The notes below the pieces were generated by a model. That model did not search any database and was not told the origin of the DNA. It saw only the letters and a list, made by a program, of their open reading frames with translations. This document shows, piece after piece, positions 36,573 through 44,194 of a DNA stretch of 64,000 nucleotides. Every line of letters starts with the position of its first letter. The stretch's first letter is position 1. Location: positions 1 to 64,000 of the forward strand of contig NZ_BDBQ01000067.1 of the NCBI RefSeq assembly GCF_001613065.1. Reading direction: 5' to 3'. Origin of the DNA: Nocardia miyunensis NBRC 108239 (lineage in GTDB: Bacteria > Actinomycetota > Actinomycetes > Mycobacteriales > Mycobacteriaceae). A program made the position numbers and the translations under genes.

Positions 36573-36611
36573 CTACTTTGCGGCTCAGGCCAGCTTCAGG
36601 ATTCCGGGGCC
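36573..36611 (-). repeat. Right inverted repeat of the inner element
   Basis: Reads inward as GGCCCCGGAATCCTGAAG on the minus strand. Followed by CTCAC, the near-copy of GTCAC at 29274-29278. Confidence 0.88.
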
Positions 36612-36616
36612 CTCAC

Positions 36617-37427
36617 CGACGCCGAGATCGGCACCGCGCTGGAATCGCTGTGGGGCGCATCGGCGGTCAACAGCTGGAACTCCCGGCGCGCCGCGGTCGG
36701 CAAATGGCTGAGCTGGTGCGCCGAACAGGGCTGGGACGCACCGAAACTGCCCGCCTCGGCCGCACGGTCGACCCCGCCGGACTCCGAGACCCCGGTGCGC
36801 TCGCGCACCGCGATCGACCGGCTCATCGCCCGCCGCGAAGTCCATGTGCGGGAGAAGACGCTGTGGCGAATGCTGTACGAGACATGTGCTCGCGCAGAGG
36901 AACTGCTCCAGCTCAACATCGAAGACCTTGATCAGGCGGGCCGCTGCGGCCGGGTGAAGTCCAAGGGCGCCAAACCCCGCACCCGCCGCCGCGGGCCCGC
37001 TCACCACGAACACGTCCTCGAGGTCGTGTACTGGGACGCGGGCACCGCCCGGCTGCTGCCGAGGCTGCTGCGCGGCCGCACGCGCGGGCCGGTGTTCCTC
37101 ACCCACCGCCGGCCCGGGCCCGGGAAATACCTCGGCGAGCGTGACCTGTGCCCTGACACCGGGCTGGCGCGGCTGTCCTATGACCAGGCCCGCGACCTGC
37201 TCGACGCCGCCACCGCGATCGACGGACCCGGCACCGGCTGGGATCTGCACGAACTCCGCCATTCCGGTCTCACACATCTCGGCGAATCCGGAGCCAGCCT
37301 GCTCGAACTCATGGCAAAGTCCCGGCACCGCAAAGCCGAGAACTTGCGCCGCTACTTCAAGCCGTCGCCTCAGGCGATGCGCGATCTCACCGCCCTGCTC
37401 GGTCCGGACGCCGACCGCCGACGCTGA
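36617..37427 (+). pseudogene. TnpI-like tyrosine recombinase, 3' part
   Basis: The remainder of the interrupted recombinase, including the whole catalytic domain. Active-site residues are visible: Arg in ETCARAEELLQL, Lys in RVKSKGAKPR, HELRHSGLTHLGESG (HxxR), His in KSRHRKAE and Tyr in NLRRYFKPS. Joined to 29082-29278 it encodes 335 residues without stop or shift (junction LDSVT-DAEIG). A downstream ATG at 36846 or an upstream GTG could in principle start a short product, but that would lack the core-binding domain. The stop lies 13 bases before the outer right repeat. Confidence 0.85.
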
Positions 37428-37440
37428 GCTGCGGCGTTTC

Positions 37441-37479
37441 CATATCCGTTGTTTTTTCGGCGGTTACTACCGGAACCCC
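37441..37479 (-). repeat. Right terminal inverted repeat of the outer transposon
   Basis: On the minus strand reads GGGGTTCCGGTAGTAACC and ends CAACGGATATG. Immediately outside is CAGTT (37480-37484), identical to the sequence before the left repeat. Confidence 0.92.
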
Positions 37480-37484
37480 CAGTT

Positions 37485-37590
37485 CGCGCCTACGCTTGTG
37501 CGGACTTCGCCCGCTGTGCTGTCACGACGAAATCCCCTCTGCCGCAATGCCCACGCTGGCAGCGCCTGCCGGTTGCATCCCTCCGCGGTC
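37485..37590. repeat. Diverged repeat copy B, right part
   Basis: Continues copy B beyond the transposon. The blocks GTGCGGAC, ACGAAATCCCCTCTGCC and CGCCTGCCGGTTGCA have counterparts in copy A at 20640-20770. Confidence 0.55.
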
Positions 37591-37635
37591 GGCTACGGCT
37601 TGAAGACCGATCCGCTGGTTGGATCGAGGTGATCC

Positions 37636-38052
37636 TCAGTTGGCGGCGAGTCCGGTGAGGTGGGTCAGGGCGGTGAAGCCGTCGTCGGTGCCGGGCCAGT
37701 GTTCGCGGACCGCGTCGATGCCCGCGTGGCGGACGACGTTGCGCAGGACGGCGGTGACGATGATGGCGTCGTCGGCGTAGCCGATCACGGGGAGGAAGTC
37801 CGGGACGAGGTCGATCGGGGAGGCCAGGTAGATCAGCAACAGGCCCAGCCGGATTCGAACTCCGCGAGGCAGGGTGGGGTCCGCGGCCAGGCGGCGGATC
37901 AGCCGGAGGGTGTCGGGCAGGATTCGCAGGGCTTCGCGGAGCAGGTTACCGCGCGGTCGAACGACGACGAGCATGACGATGAGGGCGAGCCAGATCAGTA
38001 TGAGCGCGGCGGCCGAACCGAGCGCGGTGTCCCACCAGAACGAACCGGTCAT
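37636..38052 (-). CDS. DUF1232 (YkvA-type) membrane protein
   Basis: This 138-residue protein has one N-terminal transmembrane helix (AAALILIWLALIVMLVVV) and the DUF1232 core LGLLLIYLASPIDLVPDFLPVIGYADDAIIV, a short helical hairpin with conserved Pro and Asp residues. ATG at 38052 has AGGAG six bases upstream; a longer frame start has none. The function of the domain is not established. Just outside the right end of the transposon. Confidence 0.85.
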   Translation of the reverse strand: MTGSFWWDTALGSAAALILIWLALIVMLVVVRPRGNLLREALRILPDTLRLIRRLAADPTLPRGVRIRLGLLLIYLASPIDLVPDFLPVIGYADDAIIVTAVLRNVVRHAGIDAVREHWPGTDDGFTALTHLTGLAAN

Positions 38053-38146
38053 CACCGCTCCTGCTGGGTGGGTAGCAGTTCGACGGTGTCGAAGCATCCG
38101 TCACATATCCATGCTACGGGCATTACATTCTCGGCGGCGATAGGGG

Positions 38147-38917
38147 TCATCGGGTACCTGCACCATCCTCGAACGCGCCCGCGCGCAGGACGGGAACCAC
38201 TGTGCTGCTGTCGATTTCGACGGCGACCTCGACGTCCTCGGCGAATCCGATCGCGGCGAGTTCTCGTCCGGACGCGCAGCCGCGGATGACCGCGGGCAGG
38301 TCGGTGATGCCGTCGTAGCCGGCCCGCGCAACGGTTGCCTCGGGGGACAGGGGGCCCGCGCCGTGGCGGGCCAGCGCGGATACGACCGCTCCCGCGCCGA
38401 GCCAGTCCTCGATTCCGGGGCGCAGGATCGGCTGTCCGGGCCAGGATTCACCTGCGGCGATCACCGAGACGGGCTGGTCGAAGGTCCCCCAGCCCTGCGC
38501 GTGGATCCATGCCGCGACCGCCGCGGCGTTGCGCAGACAGGACGCGACGACCGGTGCGGCGGTCACGGCTGCGGAGATGGCCGATCCGTTGGGTGAGGGC
38601 AGGACGAGTCGTTCGGGCGCGGGTGCGCGCCGCAGGGCAGCCGGCGACAGCGACCATGGTTGCCGCGCAGACACTTTCGAGCGTCCGACGGCTCGCTCCG
38701 CATCGTGCTCCACGGCCATCCGGTCGGCGCGCTCGTCGTGCCACGGGCACGGCAGCACCCGGGTTCGCGCCTCCACGGCCACCGACACCGAGGTGGTGAA
38801 GGACAGCACGTCGACCACGACCACGACCGCACTGCCGGGGGCGAGAGCCCGCGCACCCGCGGGGCCCCAATCCACACGTACACCCCACGCCGCCTGTCCA
38901 GCCCAGTCCGCACTCAT
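38147..38917 (-). CDS. Probable 2-phosphosulfolactate phosphatase family protein (ComB-like)
   Basis: This 256-residue protein resembles the ComB family, Mg-dependent acid phosphatases first described in coenzyme M synthesis. Supporting segments are VVVVVDVLSFTTSVSVAVEA near residue 35, LPSPNGSAISAA in the middle and RPGIEDWLGAGAVVSAL later. Actinobacteria do not make coenzyme M, so the real substrate here is probably another phosphorylated acid; this is inference. ATG at 38917. It shares the strand with the DUF1232 gene, about 95 bases apart, without obvious coupling. Confidence 0.75.
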   Translation of the reverse strand: MSADWAGQAAWGVRVDWGPAGARALAPGSAVVVVVDVLSFTTSVSVAVEARTRVLPCPWHDERADRMAVEHDAERAVGRSKVSARQPWSLSPAALRRAPAPERLVLPSPNGSAISAAVTAAPVVASCLRNAAAVAAWIHAQGWGTFDQPVSVIAAGESWPGQPILRPGIEDWLGAGAVVSALARHGAGPLSPEATVARAGYDGITDLPAVIRGCASGRELAAIGFAEDVEVAVEIDSSTVVPVLRAGAFEDGAGTR

Positions 38918-39245
38918 CGAATCCCCTTGTCCATGTAGGAGTTTCAGTGGTCACCGCGGACGCGTCGCGAACCGGATTCGAACAGCGCGCACCATCATCC
39001 CGCGTGTGTGAGAGGAACGGAATATGGTCTCCCACAACGCGCTTGCGGGTTTGGGCGTTATGTACCCGATCTCTTCGATGCGGGCCAGTCGGTTTCGACC
39101 GTGCAGGATGCAAAGCGCTGCGACCTTGGTTGAGATCTTTCCTGCGGGTATGTGCGAGTTGAATGAAAATCTGCTCTGGTGGGGGCTTTGCGAGATTGCG
39201 GCGTGGTGAGCTGGCGTCTTCAACGAGCCGTAGTGGGAGGCGGGT
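38918..39245. other. 328-base intergenic region
   Basis: It separates the ComB-like gene (minus) from the HTH gene (plus) and should contain both promoters. A 61-codon plus-strand frame from 39024 has a purine-rich stretch before its ATG but odd codon use, so it is not called. GGATTCGAAC at 38974-38983 resembles a tRNA T-loop, but no stems form around it. Confidence 0.4.
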
Positions 39246-40127
39246 ATGTCGGAGGACGGATCGACGCTGGCGCGACGTCAGCTGGGGAAGTATTTGCGGG
39301 ATGGTCGGGACGAGTGCGGCCTGACGTTGGAACAGGCGGCCGCGCTGATTCAGCGCAGTGCCAGCACATTGCAGCGGATCGAGAAGGGGGTGGTGGCGAA
39401 GCCGCGGGAGGTGGATCTCGAAGCGCTGTGCAGGATCTACGAATTCGATGCGGAGCACACCGCCGCGATGAAAGGTCTTGCCGCGCAGGGTAATGAGGAG
39501 AGCTGGTGGTATGAATACGGTGACCTGATTCCGGCGAACTTCGATTTCTTCGTAGGATTGGAGGCGTCGGCGCAGCGGCTGACAAGTTATGAACCTGAGC
39601 TGGTGCCGGGGCTGCTGCAAACGCCCGTGTACGCGGGCGCGTTGTTCCATGCGGGTTATCCGGACGACAGTGCCGAAAAGCATGCGCGACGAGTGCAGCT
39701 GCGGATGCGCCGCCAAGCCCGGATCACTCGAAAGCACAGCCCGGTTGTTCTCGACGTCGTGCTGCGCGAATCAGTCCTCAGAGGCGTCGTCGGCGGCCCG
39801 CGCATCATGGCGGCGCAGCTAAAACACCTGGCGGACATAAGCACTCGGGACAACGTCAACCTGCAGGTGTTGCCGTTCAGCGCCGGATTCCCGCTCGGGG
39901 AAGCTGTCGGTCCCTTCGTCATCCTCGAGTTCGGCACCGACAAGAACGGCCGGGCGGTGGAGCCTCCTGTTGTCTACAGGGACATTTTCACAGGGGTTTT
40001 GTACCTTGCGAAGCCGATTGCAGTTCAGCGTTATCATGAAGCGTACGAATACTTCCAGCGCGGCGCGTTGGATGCAGTAGCCAGTCGAGCCCTGCTTCGG
40101 CAGCTCGCGAAGGAGTATGCGTCGTGA
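39246..40127 (+). CDS. XRE-family regulator with DUF5753 domain
   Basis: This 293-residue protein has an N-terminal XRE helix-turn-helix (LGKYLRDGRDECGLTLEQAAALIQRSASTLQRIEKG) and a C-terminal DUF5753 domain (LTSYEPELVPGLLQTPVYAGAL, then LQVLPFSAGFPLG and FVILEF). Such proteins occur in many copies in nocardiae and streptomycetes, nearly always followed by a DUF397 gene. It is coupled to DUF397 by overlapping GTGA. Its first codons resemble the DGSTL stretch in repeats A and B. Roles in development or as antitoxin-like regulator have been proposed for relatives. Confidence 0.9.
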   Translation: MSEDGSTLARRQLGKYLRDGRDECGLTLEQAAALIQRSASTLQRIEKGVVAKPREVDLEALCRIYEFDAEHTAAMKGLAAQGNEESWWYEYGDLIPANFDFFVGLEASAQRLTSYEPELVPGLLQTPVYAGALFHAGYPDDSAEKHARRVQLRMRRQARITRKHSPVVLDVVLRESVLRGVVGGPRIMAAQLKHLADISTRDNVNLQVLPFSAGFPLGEAVGPFVILEFGTDKNGRAVEPPVVYRDIFTGVLYLAKPIAVQRYHEAYEYFQRGALDAVASRALLRQLAKEYAS

Positions 40128-40327
40128 TGGACGATCTAGCGAACGCGATGTGGTTCAAGAGCAGCCATAGTGGTGCCTCCCAGAACTGCGTCGAGGTCGC
40201 CTTCCTGCCGAAGAGTCTTGTTGGCGTTCGTGATTCGAAGCAGCCGTCTGGTCCTGCGTTGGTGTTCACCTCGGATGAGTGGTCGGCCTTCGTCGATGCG
40301 ACAGACCGGGGCAGGTTCGATCGATGA
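40124..40327 (+). CDS. DUF397 protein
   Basis: This 67-residue protein has the DUF397 signature WFKSSHSGASQNCVEVA near the N-terminus and VGVRDSKQPSGPALVFTSDEW after it. AAGGAG lies eight bases before GTG 40124 (ATG 40127 is the alternative). It overlaps the preceding HTH gene and is its usual partner; in some Streptomyces pairs the small protein antagonises the HTH protein. Confidence 0.9.
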   Translation: MMDDLANAMWFKSSHSGASQNCVEVAFLPKSLVGVRDSKQPSGPALVFTSDEWSAFVDATDRGRFDR

Positions 40328-40364
40328 TCTGACGGATGCGTAACTGGTCAGGTTTATGGGCGGA

Positions 40365-40736
40365 TCATGCGGTGGCGCTTGTTCGCCGCAGAACGTGGCG
40401 TAGTTCGCCGCTGTCGTGTAGTCCCTTGATTACTTCGGCCATCGGCAGGATTCCGGGTTCTTTGACGATCAGGCCGTCCTGGCACCAGAAGTACCGGCCG
40501 CTGAGCGCCTCGCCGGTGTCGGACCAGCGTGCCATCAGTCGCTCGACTTCGGTGATGGTGAAGATCGTTGCGCTCCAGCGGGAGCCATCGGGCAGGCGGA
40601 CCTCCACGTCGACATTCACCTCGTCGAGCGCTTCATTCGGGTCGGGGAGGAACAGCATCTCGAGCGGTCCCGCGCATACGCGGTAGTAGGCCCCATCCCA
40701 CATTGGGGCGCGGACGCCGTGGCCTTGCTCCTTCAC
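40365..40736 (-). CDS. Hypothetical protein
   Basis: This 123-residue soluble protein is of unrecognised family. It is acidic with a β-rich centre (NVDVEVRLPDGSRWSATIFT) and the notable segment SGRYFWCQDGLIVKEPG; such composition is seen in small stress or immunity-like proteins, but nothing more specific can be said. The start is uncertain: GTG 40736 or ATG 40703. It is convergent with DUF397 and may be part of the same accessory patch. Confidence 0.65.
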   Translation of the reverse strand: MKEQGHGVRAPMWDGAYYRVCAGPLEMLFLPDPNEALDEVNVDVEVRLPDGSRWSATIFTITEVERLMARWSDTGEALSGRYFWCQDGLIVKEPGILPMAEVIKGLHDSGELRHVLRRTSATA

Positions 40737-40901
40737 CTGGTCAGTCTTTCAGCCCGGTGGGGAGCAGGACAAGAAAGTATGGACTTCGGCTGTGCGGGGT
40801 CGACCGCTCCGCGACGGCCGACTGGTGCGCGGCCGCGAGCCCGCCCCGGCCCGAAACCGCGGGGGCTGACTCGCACAGCGCACTGTGCCTGTCGCAGTGC
40901 G

Positions 40902-41654
40902 CTACTGAGCCTTCCAGTGCGCCGGACGCTTCTCCAGGAAGGCGGCAACCCCTTCGGCGACGTCCGCGGTGCGCACCAGTTCGCCGTGGGTGCGGTTCGA
41001 CAGCTCCCAGAGTGCGGTCTCGTCCCCGTTGATCGCCGCGTCGGCGACCTGTAGCGAAGCACGAACGGCCAGTGGGGCATTGGCGCAGATCCGCTCGGCG
41101 AGTTCGATCGCCGCGGTCAAAGCGGCGCCCGGTTCGGTCAGGCGGTTGACGAAGCCGAGTCGCTCGGCGCGTTCCGCGTCGATGGGGTCCGCGGTCAGCA
41201 GTAGTTCCCGTGCCAGATTGGGCGGGAAATGCCGGGTGATGCGGAACGCGCCGCCGAAATCGGCCATCAGGCCACGCTGTGGCTCGGGCAATCCGAAGCT
41301 TGCGTTCGTCGCGGCGACGACCAGATCGCAGCACAGCACGAGTTCGAGCCCGCCGCCCAGTGCGACGCCTTCGACCGCGGCGATGAGCGGTTTGGTACGA
41401 GTGCGGGTGATGAGCCCGGCGATCCCGCCCCGGGGAGTCGGCTCGCCGGGCCCGGCCGCCAGATCCGCACCGGCGCTGAAACACAGTGTGCCGCCGGTGA
41501 GTACCGCGCACCACTGCTCGGGATCGTCTTCGAACTCGTTGAGCGCGTTGTCGATTCCGGCGGTGATGTCGGCATTGATGGCATTGCGCTTGGCTTCGCG
41601 CCGCATCGTGATGACGGTGACCCGCCCACGCTGGGTGACCTCGACCGTGTCCAT
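40902..41654 (-). CDS. Enoyl-CoA hydratase/isomerase family protein
   Basis: This 250-residue crotonase has both oxyanion-hole segments, CFSAGADLAA near residue 60 and GVALGGGLELVLCCDLVVAA near 100, and the catalytic-loop region LPEPQRGLMADFGG. It is the last gene of the P450 operon, its ATG sharing a base with the stop of the 57-residue gene (TGATG). It would hydrate or isomerise an acyl-CoA intermediate of the pathway; the precise substrate is unknown. Confidence 0.9.
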   Translation of the reverse strand: MDTVEVTQRGRVTVITMRREAKRNAINADITAGIDNALNEFEDDPEQWCAVLTGGTLCFSAGADLAAGPGEPTPRGGIAGLITRTRTKPLIAAVEGVALGGGLELVLCCDLVVAATNASFGLPEPQRGLMADFGGAFRITRHFPPNLARELLLTADPIDAERAERLGFVNRLTEPGAALTAAIELAERICANAPLAVRASLQVADAAINGDETALWELSNRTHGELVRTADVAEGVAAFLEKRPAHWKAQ

Positions 41655-41827
41655 CAGATACTCGCGTACTTCGCGCTCGTCCCGGTGACCGGCAGTGGAT
41701 CCCAGCCGAGCTTAGGCCGGGCGTCTTCGCTGGATGGCCCCTGGTACCGCGCGAAGATGTTCAGCGCTGCCTGCCGGTATCCGGGATCTTCGGTGTCGAT
41801 GATCGAGGCGCGGTTGTGTGATGCCAT
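41654..41827 (-). CDS. 57-residue protein of unknown function in the P450 operon
   Basis: A short protein, MASHNRASIIDTEDPGYRQ... ending GTSAKYASI, with no membrane segment or metal motif. The preferred ATG at 41827 lies seven bases after the kinase-like gene, and the stop overlaps the next start, so it is embedded in the operon and probably real. I do not recognise a family. A role as accessory subunit is possible but unproven. Confidence 0.6.
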   Translation of the reverse strand: MASHNRASIIDTEDPGYRQAALNIFARYQGPSSEDARPKLGWDPLPVTGTSAKYASI

Positions 41828-41834
41828 TGTTCTC

Positions 41835-43142
41835 CTACCGGTGATGTGAGGTCGGGGCACTGATCGCGTCGTGCAGTCGAGCGCCGAAGTCGTGGGCGTG
41901 CCAGAGCTCGAGCACGTTGGTCAGCATTCGCAGTGGGGCGCGGACGCTTTCGTCGGATTCGATGCGCGGGTCGGTACGGGTGAGTTCCGTGGCGGATTCG
42001 CCGAAGCGGGTCAGGATCAGGGCGGGGACGTCGAGAAGCCATGTGACGCCCATGATTCCGACGTAGAGCATGAGCTGGTCGGCCAGTCGGCGAGGGTCCA
42101 GGCGCGGACCGCCGCTGTGGTATACCTCGGTGACGAACAGGCCGAGCAGATCGTCCAGGTGACGATTCCACAGGTCGGTTTCCGCGCCCGACAGCGCGCC
42201 CCAGATCGCCATGGCGACGTTCATCCGGCTGACACAGCCCCAGTCCATCAGGCCGCAGTGCAGATCGCCGCCGGTGTCCCGCCAGAACCAGGCGTTGTCC
42301 ACGTTGGCGTTCCAGTGACACAGCGCGATGTGGTCCGGGTCCGAGCGCAACAGCCGCCAGATGTCGAATTCGCGGGCGACGAACTCCGCGGCCTGTTCGG
42401 CGAACCGGGTCATGAACCGCTCGGTGCGGACATGCTCGGGAAGCAGTGCGGGACATCTCCGGCAGAACTCGGCCAATTGTGCCAGGCGGCGGGGCAGCTT
42501 CCCGGGCGAGGGACGTTGCCCGACTCCCGCGACCTGTTGCTCGGTCGGAAAGCCGGCGGCTGCGTCCTTCGGCAACCGGCCCGCGCGGTCCGCACCCGCG
42601 AGCCGCGCGACGGCGGTGAGCAATGCGCGGTAATGCTCGTGTGCGTCGGGCATCCGGTAGTCGAGACATTTGTGGTACTGCGGCTCGATACCGTTGACCC
42701 CGAACATGATTCGCTCGCTGACGAGCAGTCCGGTACCCGAATTCCGATGGTAGTCACCGAAATACGTCGTGGGCACCGTGATGGGAAACTGCGCGCACGC
42801 GGCGAGTTCGGCGAGACGGACCTCGGGCTCCATCTGCGTTCGGCCCCGGTCACGCAGCGGATCGTCGAGATCGCGGGAGAACTTGACGAACAGATTCGTG
42901 TGCAGGTGCGGTTCGAGGTTGCGGTAGCGCACCGACAGCAGCGCCTTGCGCCCGGTGCTGCCGCCGCGCACTTCACGGAACTCGGTGACGTCGGCGACGG
43001 CATTGTCGGCGGCCAGGCTGCCCGCCGCCCGGAACGCCCGGGTCAGGAATCCGGCGCCCGAGCGGCGGAGCTCCTCGGGATGCGCCGGAAGGGTGAGACC
43101 GTAGCGGTCGCCGGTAATACCCTGTACCGCAATGTCTTTCAC
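41835..43142 (-). CDS. Phosphotransferase (aminoglycoside/ecdysteroid-kinase-like)
   Basis: This 435-residue protein has a kinase-like fold. The Brenner-type motif is HWNANVDNAWF (usually HxDxxxxN, here with Asn at the first Asp position) and the metal-binding motif is CGLMDWG. The N-terminal lobe has FREVRGGSTGRKALLSVRY and the Lys/Glu pair region NLFVKFSRDLD. In catabolic clusters such proteins may phosphorylate small alcohols or have lost activity; the altered catalytic motif raises that possibility here. Internal gene of the P450 operon. Confidence 0.75.
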   Translation of the reverse strand: MKDIAVQGITGDRYGLTLPAHPEELRRSGAGFLTRAFRAAGSLAADNAVADVTEFREVRGGSTGRKALLSVRYRNLEPHLHTNLFVKFSRDLDDPLRDRGRTQMEPEVRLAELAACAQFPITVPTTYFGDYHRNSGTGLLVSERIMFGVNGIEPQYHKCLDYRMPDAHEHYRALLTAVARLAGADRAGRLPKDAAAGFPTEQQVAGVGQRPSPGKLPRRLAQLAEFCRRCPALLPEHVRTERFMTRFAEQAAEFVAREFDIWRLLRSDPDHIALCHWNANVDNAWFWRDTGGDLHCGLMDWGCVSRMNVAMAIWGALSGAETDLWNRHLDDLLGLFVTEVYHSGGPRLDPRRLADQLMLYVGIMGVTWLLDVPALILTRFGESATELTRTDPRIESDESVRAPLRMLTNVLELWHAHDFGARLHDAISAPTSHHR

Positions 43143-43173
43143 GACAGCCGGACCCAGGCCGGCGTCGATTCGT

Positions 43174-44145
43174 TCACGGCTTCTTACGGCCGGAACGGCT
43201 CAACCGCCATTCGGGCGGGAAGTTCAGATCGTTGTCCTTGACGACATTGTTCAGGCCCTTGCCGAACGTGTCCTCGGTGAGATCGACCTCGCCGTCACGA
43301 TCGTTCGTCATCATCGGCAGCAGGCCTTCGACCATGCCGGTGAGCAGGCTCCCGAAATACTCGCCCTTGTGCTGTTTGTAGAGTTCGAGGAAGGTCTTCT
43401 GGACCGCGACCGTATCGGTCGGACGCGACCGGGAACACGCCAGGGCGTATTTCAGAGTCTCGGCCTCCAGGTCCTCGCGCGGGACCACGCTGTTGAGGAA
43501 TCCGCATTCGTACATCTCGGCGGCGGTGAAAGGCCTTCCGGTGAAGAGCATTTCGGAGAACTTCCGCAGCCCCATCGTCTCGGCCCACCACCACAGCCGG
43601 GGGCCCCAGCCCACGTACCGGAAGGCGGGGTGTCCGAACAGCGCGTCGTCGGAGGACACGACCAGGTCGGCGTCACCGGCCTGGTAGAAGTGCCACCCGT
43701 AGCAGTAGCCCTTGGCCTCGATGATGCTGATCTTCTTCAGTTCCTGCAACGGCCGGTTGCCCGCGCGGGCTTTCGCGTAGTGATCGGTGACGGTGGACAG
43801 GTACCGGTAGGAATCGCCGGGCGGATATTTGACGTTCTCGTCGTCGATCGAGAGTTCGTGCAGCAGAGACATTCCCGGGTTCTCCAGCATGTCGCGCTGT
43901 TCGGGCAGATCACCGCCGGAGCCGAAATCCTCACCCTCGCCGCGGATCACCACGACCTTCACTTCGTCGTCGACGTTGCATTTGTGGATGATGTCGGCAT
44001 AGTTCTGCCGCATACCGAGATTGGCGGAGTTCAGCTCGTCGGGGCGGTTGAAGGTGATGTAGGCGATCCGGTTCTTCACGTCCTTCTCGAACTTGATGAA
44101 CGGCTCGGCGTCCTTCTTCATCTTCTGGTAGTCGTATTCAGGCAC
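43174..44145 (-). CDS. Divergent enoyl-CoA hydratase-like protein
   Basis: This 323-residue protein has a crotonase fold but with atypical loops. The first oxyanion segment GEDFGSGGDLPEQRD is near normal, while the second (IIEAKGYCYGWHFYQAGDADLVV) replaces the usual Gly-rich GGG with CYG-WH. It then carries HPAFRYVGWGPRLWWWAETMG. The aromatic-rich pocket suggests a ring-containing or bulky substrate, perhaps for a C-C hydrolase or isomerase reaction (inference). Between the P450 and kinase-like genes, 31-49 bases from each. Confidence 0.8.
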   Translation of the reverse strand: MPEYDYQKMKKDAEPFIKFEKDVKNRIAYITFNRPDELNSANLGMRQNYADIIHKCNVDDEVKVVVIRGEGEDFGSGGDLPEQRDMLENPGMSLLHELSIDDENVKYPPGDSYRYLSTVTDHYAKARAGNRPLQELKKISIIEAKGYCYGWHFYQAGDADLVVSSDDALFGHPAFRYVGWGPRLWWWAETMGLRKFSEMLFTGRPFTAAEMYECGFLNSVVPREDLEAETLKYALACSRSRPTDTVAVQKTFLELYKQHKGEYFGSLLTGMVEGLLPMMTNDRDGEVDLTEDTFGKGLNNVVKDNDLNFPPEWRLSRSGRKKP

Positions 44146-44194
44146 GGCAGGCTCCCGTCGTGTGTAGTGTTTCGGCTCGGTCAGGGACTGTCGG

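Larger units (their letters stand above)
29279..36611 (+). mobile_element. Inner Tn3-like element inserted in the recombinase gene (7.3 kb)
   Basis: 39-bp inverted repeats (29279-29317 and 36573-36611, 37 of 39 identical, outer ends GGCCCCGGAATCC) bound the insert. Flanks are GTCAC (29274-29278) and CTCAC (36612-36616), a 5-bp duplication with one mismatch. It contains a deleted tnpA, an exporter, epoxide hydrolase, SGNH hydrolase, AraC regulator, res-like site and serine resolvase. With tnpA lacking its core it can move only if a related transposase acts in trans. Confidence 0.9.
23690..37479 (+). mobile_element. Tn3-family transposon with TnpI-type recombinase (13.8 kb including a nested element)
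   Basis: The ends are nearly perfect inverted repeats beginning GGGGTTCCGGTAG (23690-23727 and 37441-37479; two mismatches and one single-base indel), flanked by identical 5-bp CAGTT repeats. Contents in order are tnpA (frameshifted), TetR/MFS cargo, a recombination-site array and a tyrosine recombinase interrupted by a second element. Without the insert the transposon would be about 6.45 kb. Length of the repeats, GGGG ends and 5-bp duplication are standard for the Tn3 family; the tyrosine recombinase recalls Tn4430-like members. Confidence 0.92.

Noticed and set aside
38971..38990. tRNA T-loop-like GGATTCGAAC
   Set aside because: The neighbouring bases do not form the T-stem, anticodon arm or acceptor stem on either strand.
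39024..39209. 61-codon plus-strand frame before the XRE gene
   Set aside because: A weak purine site is present, but codon use is unlike the neighbours and no homology or motif is recognised; more likely leader DNA.
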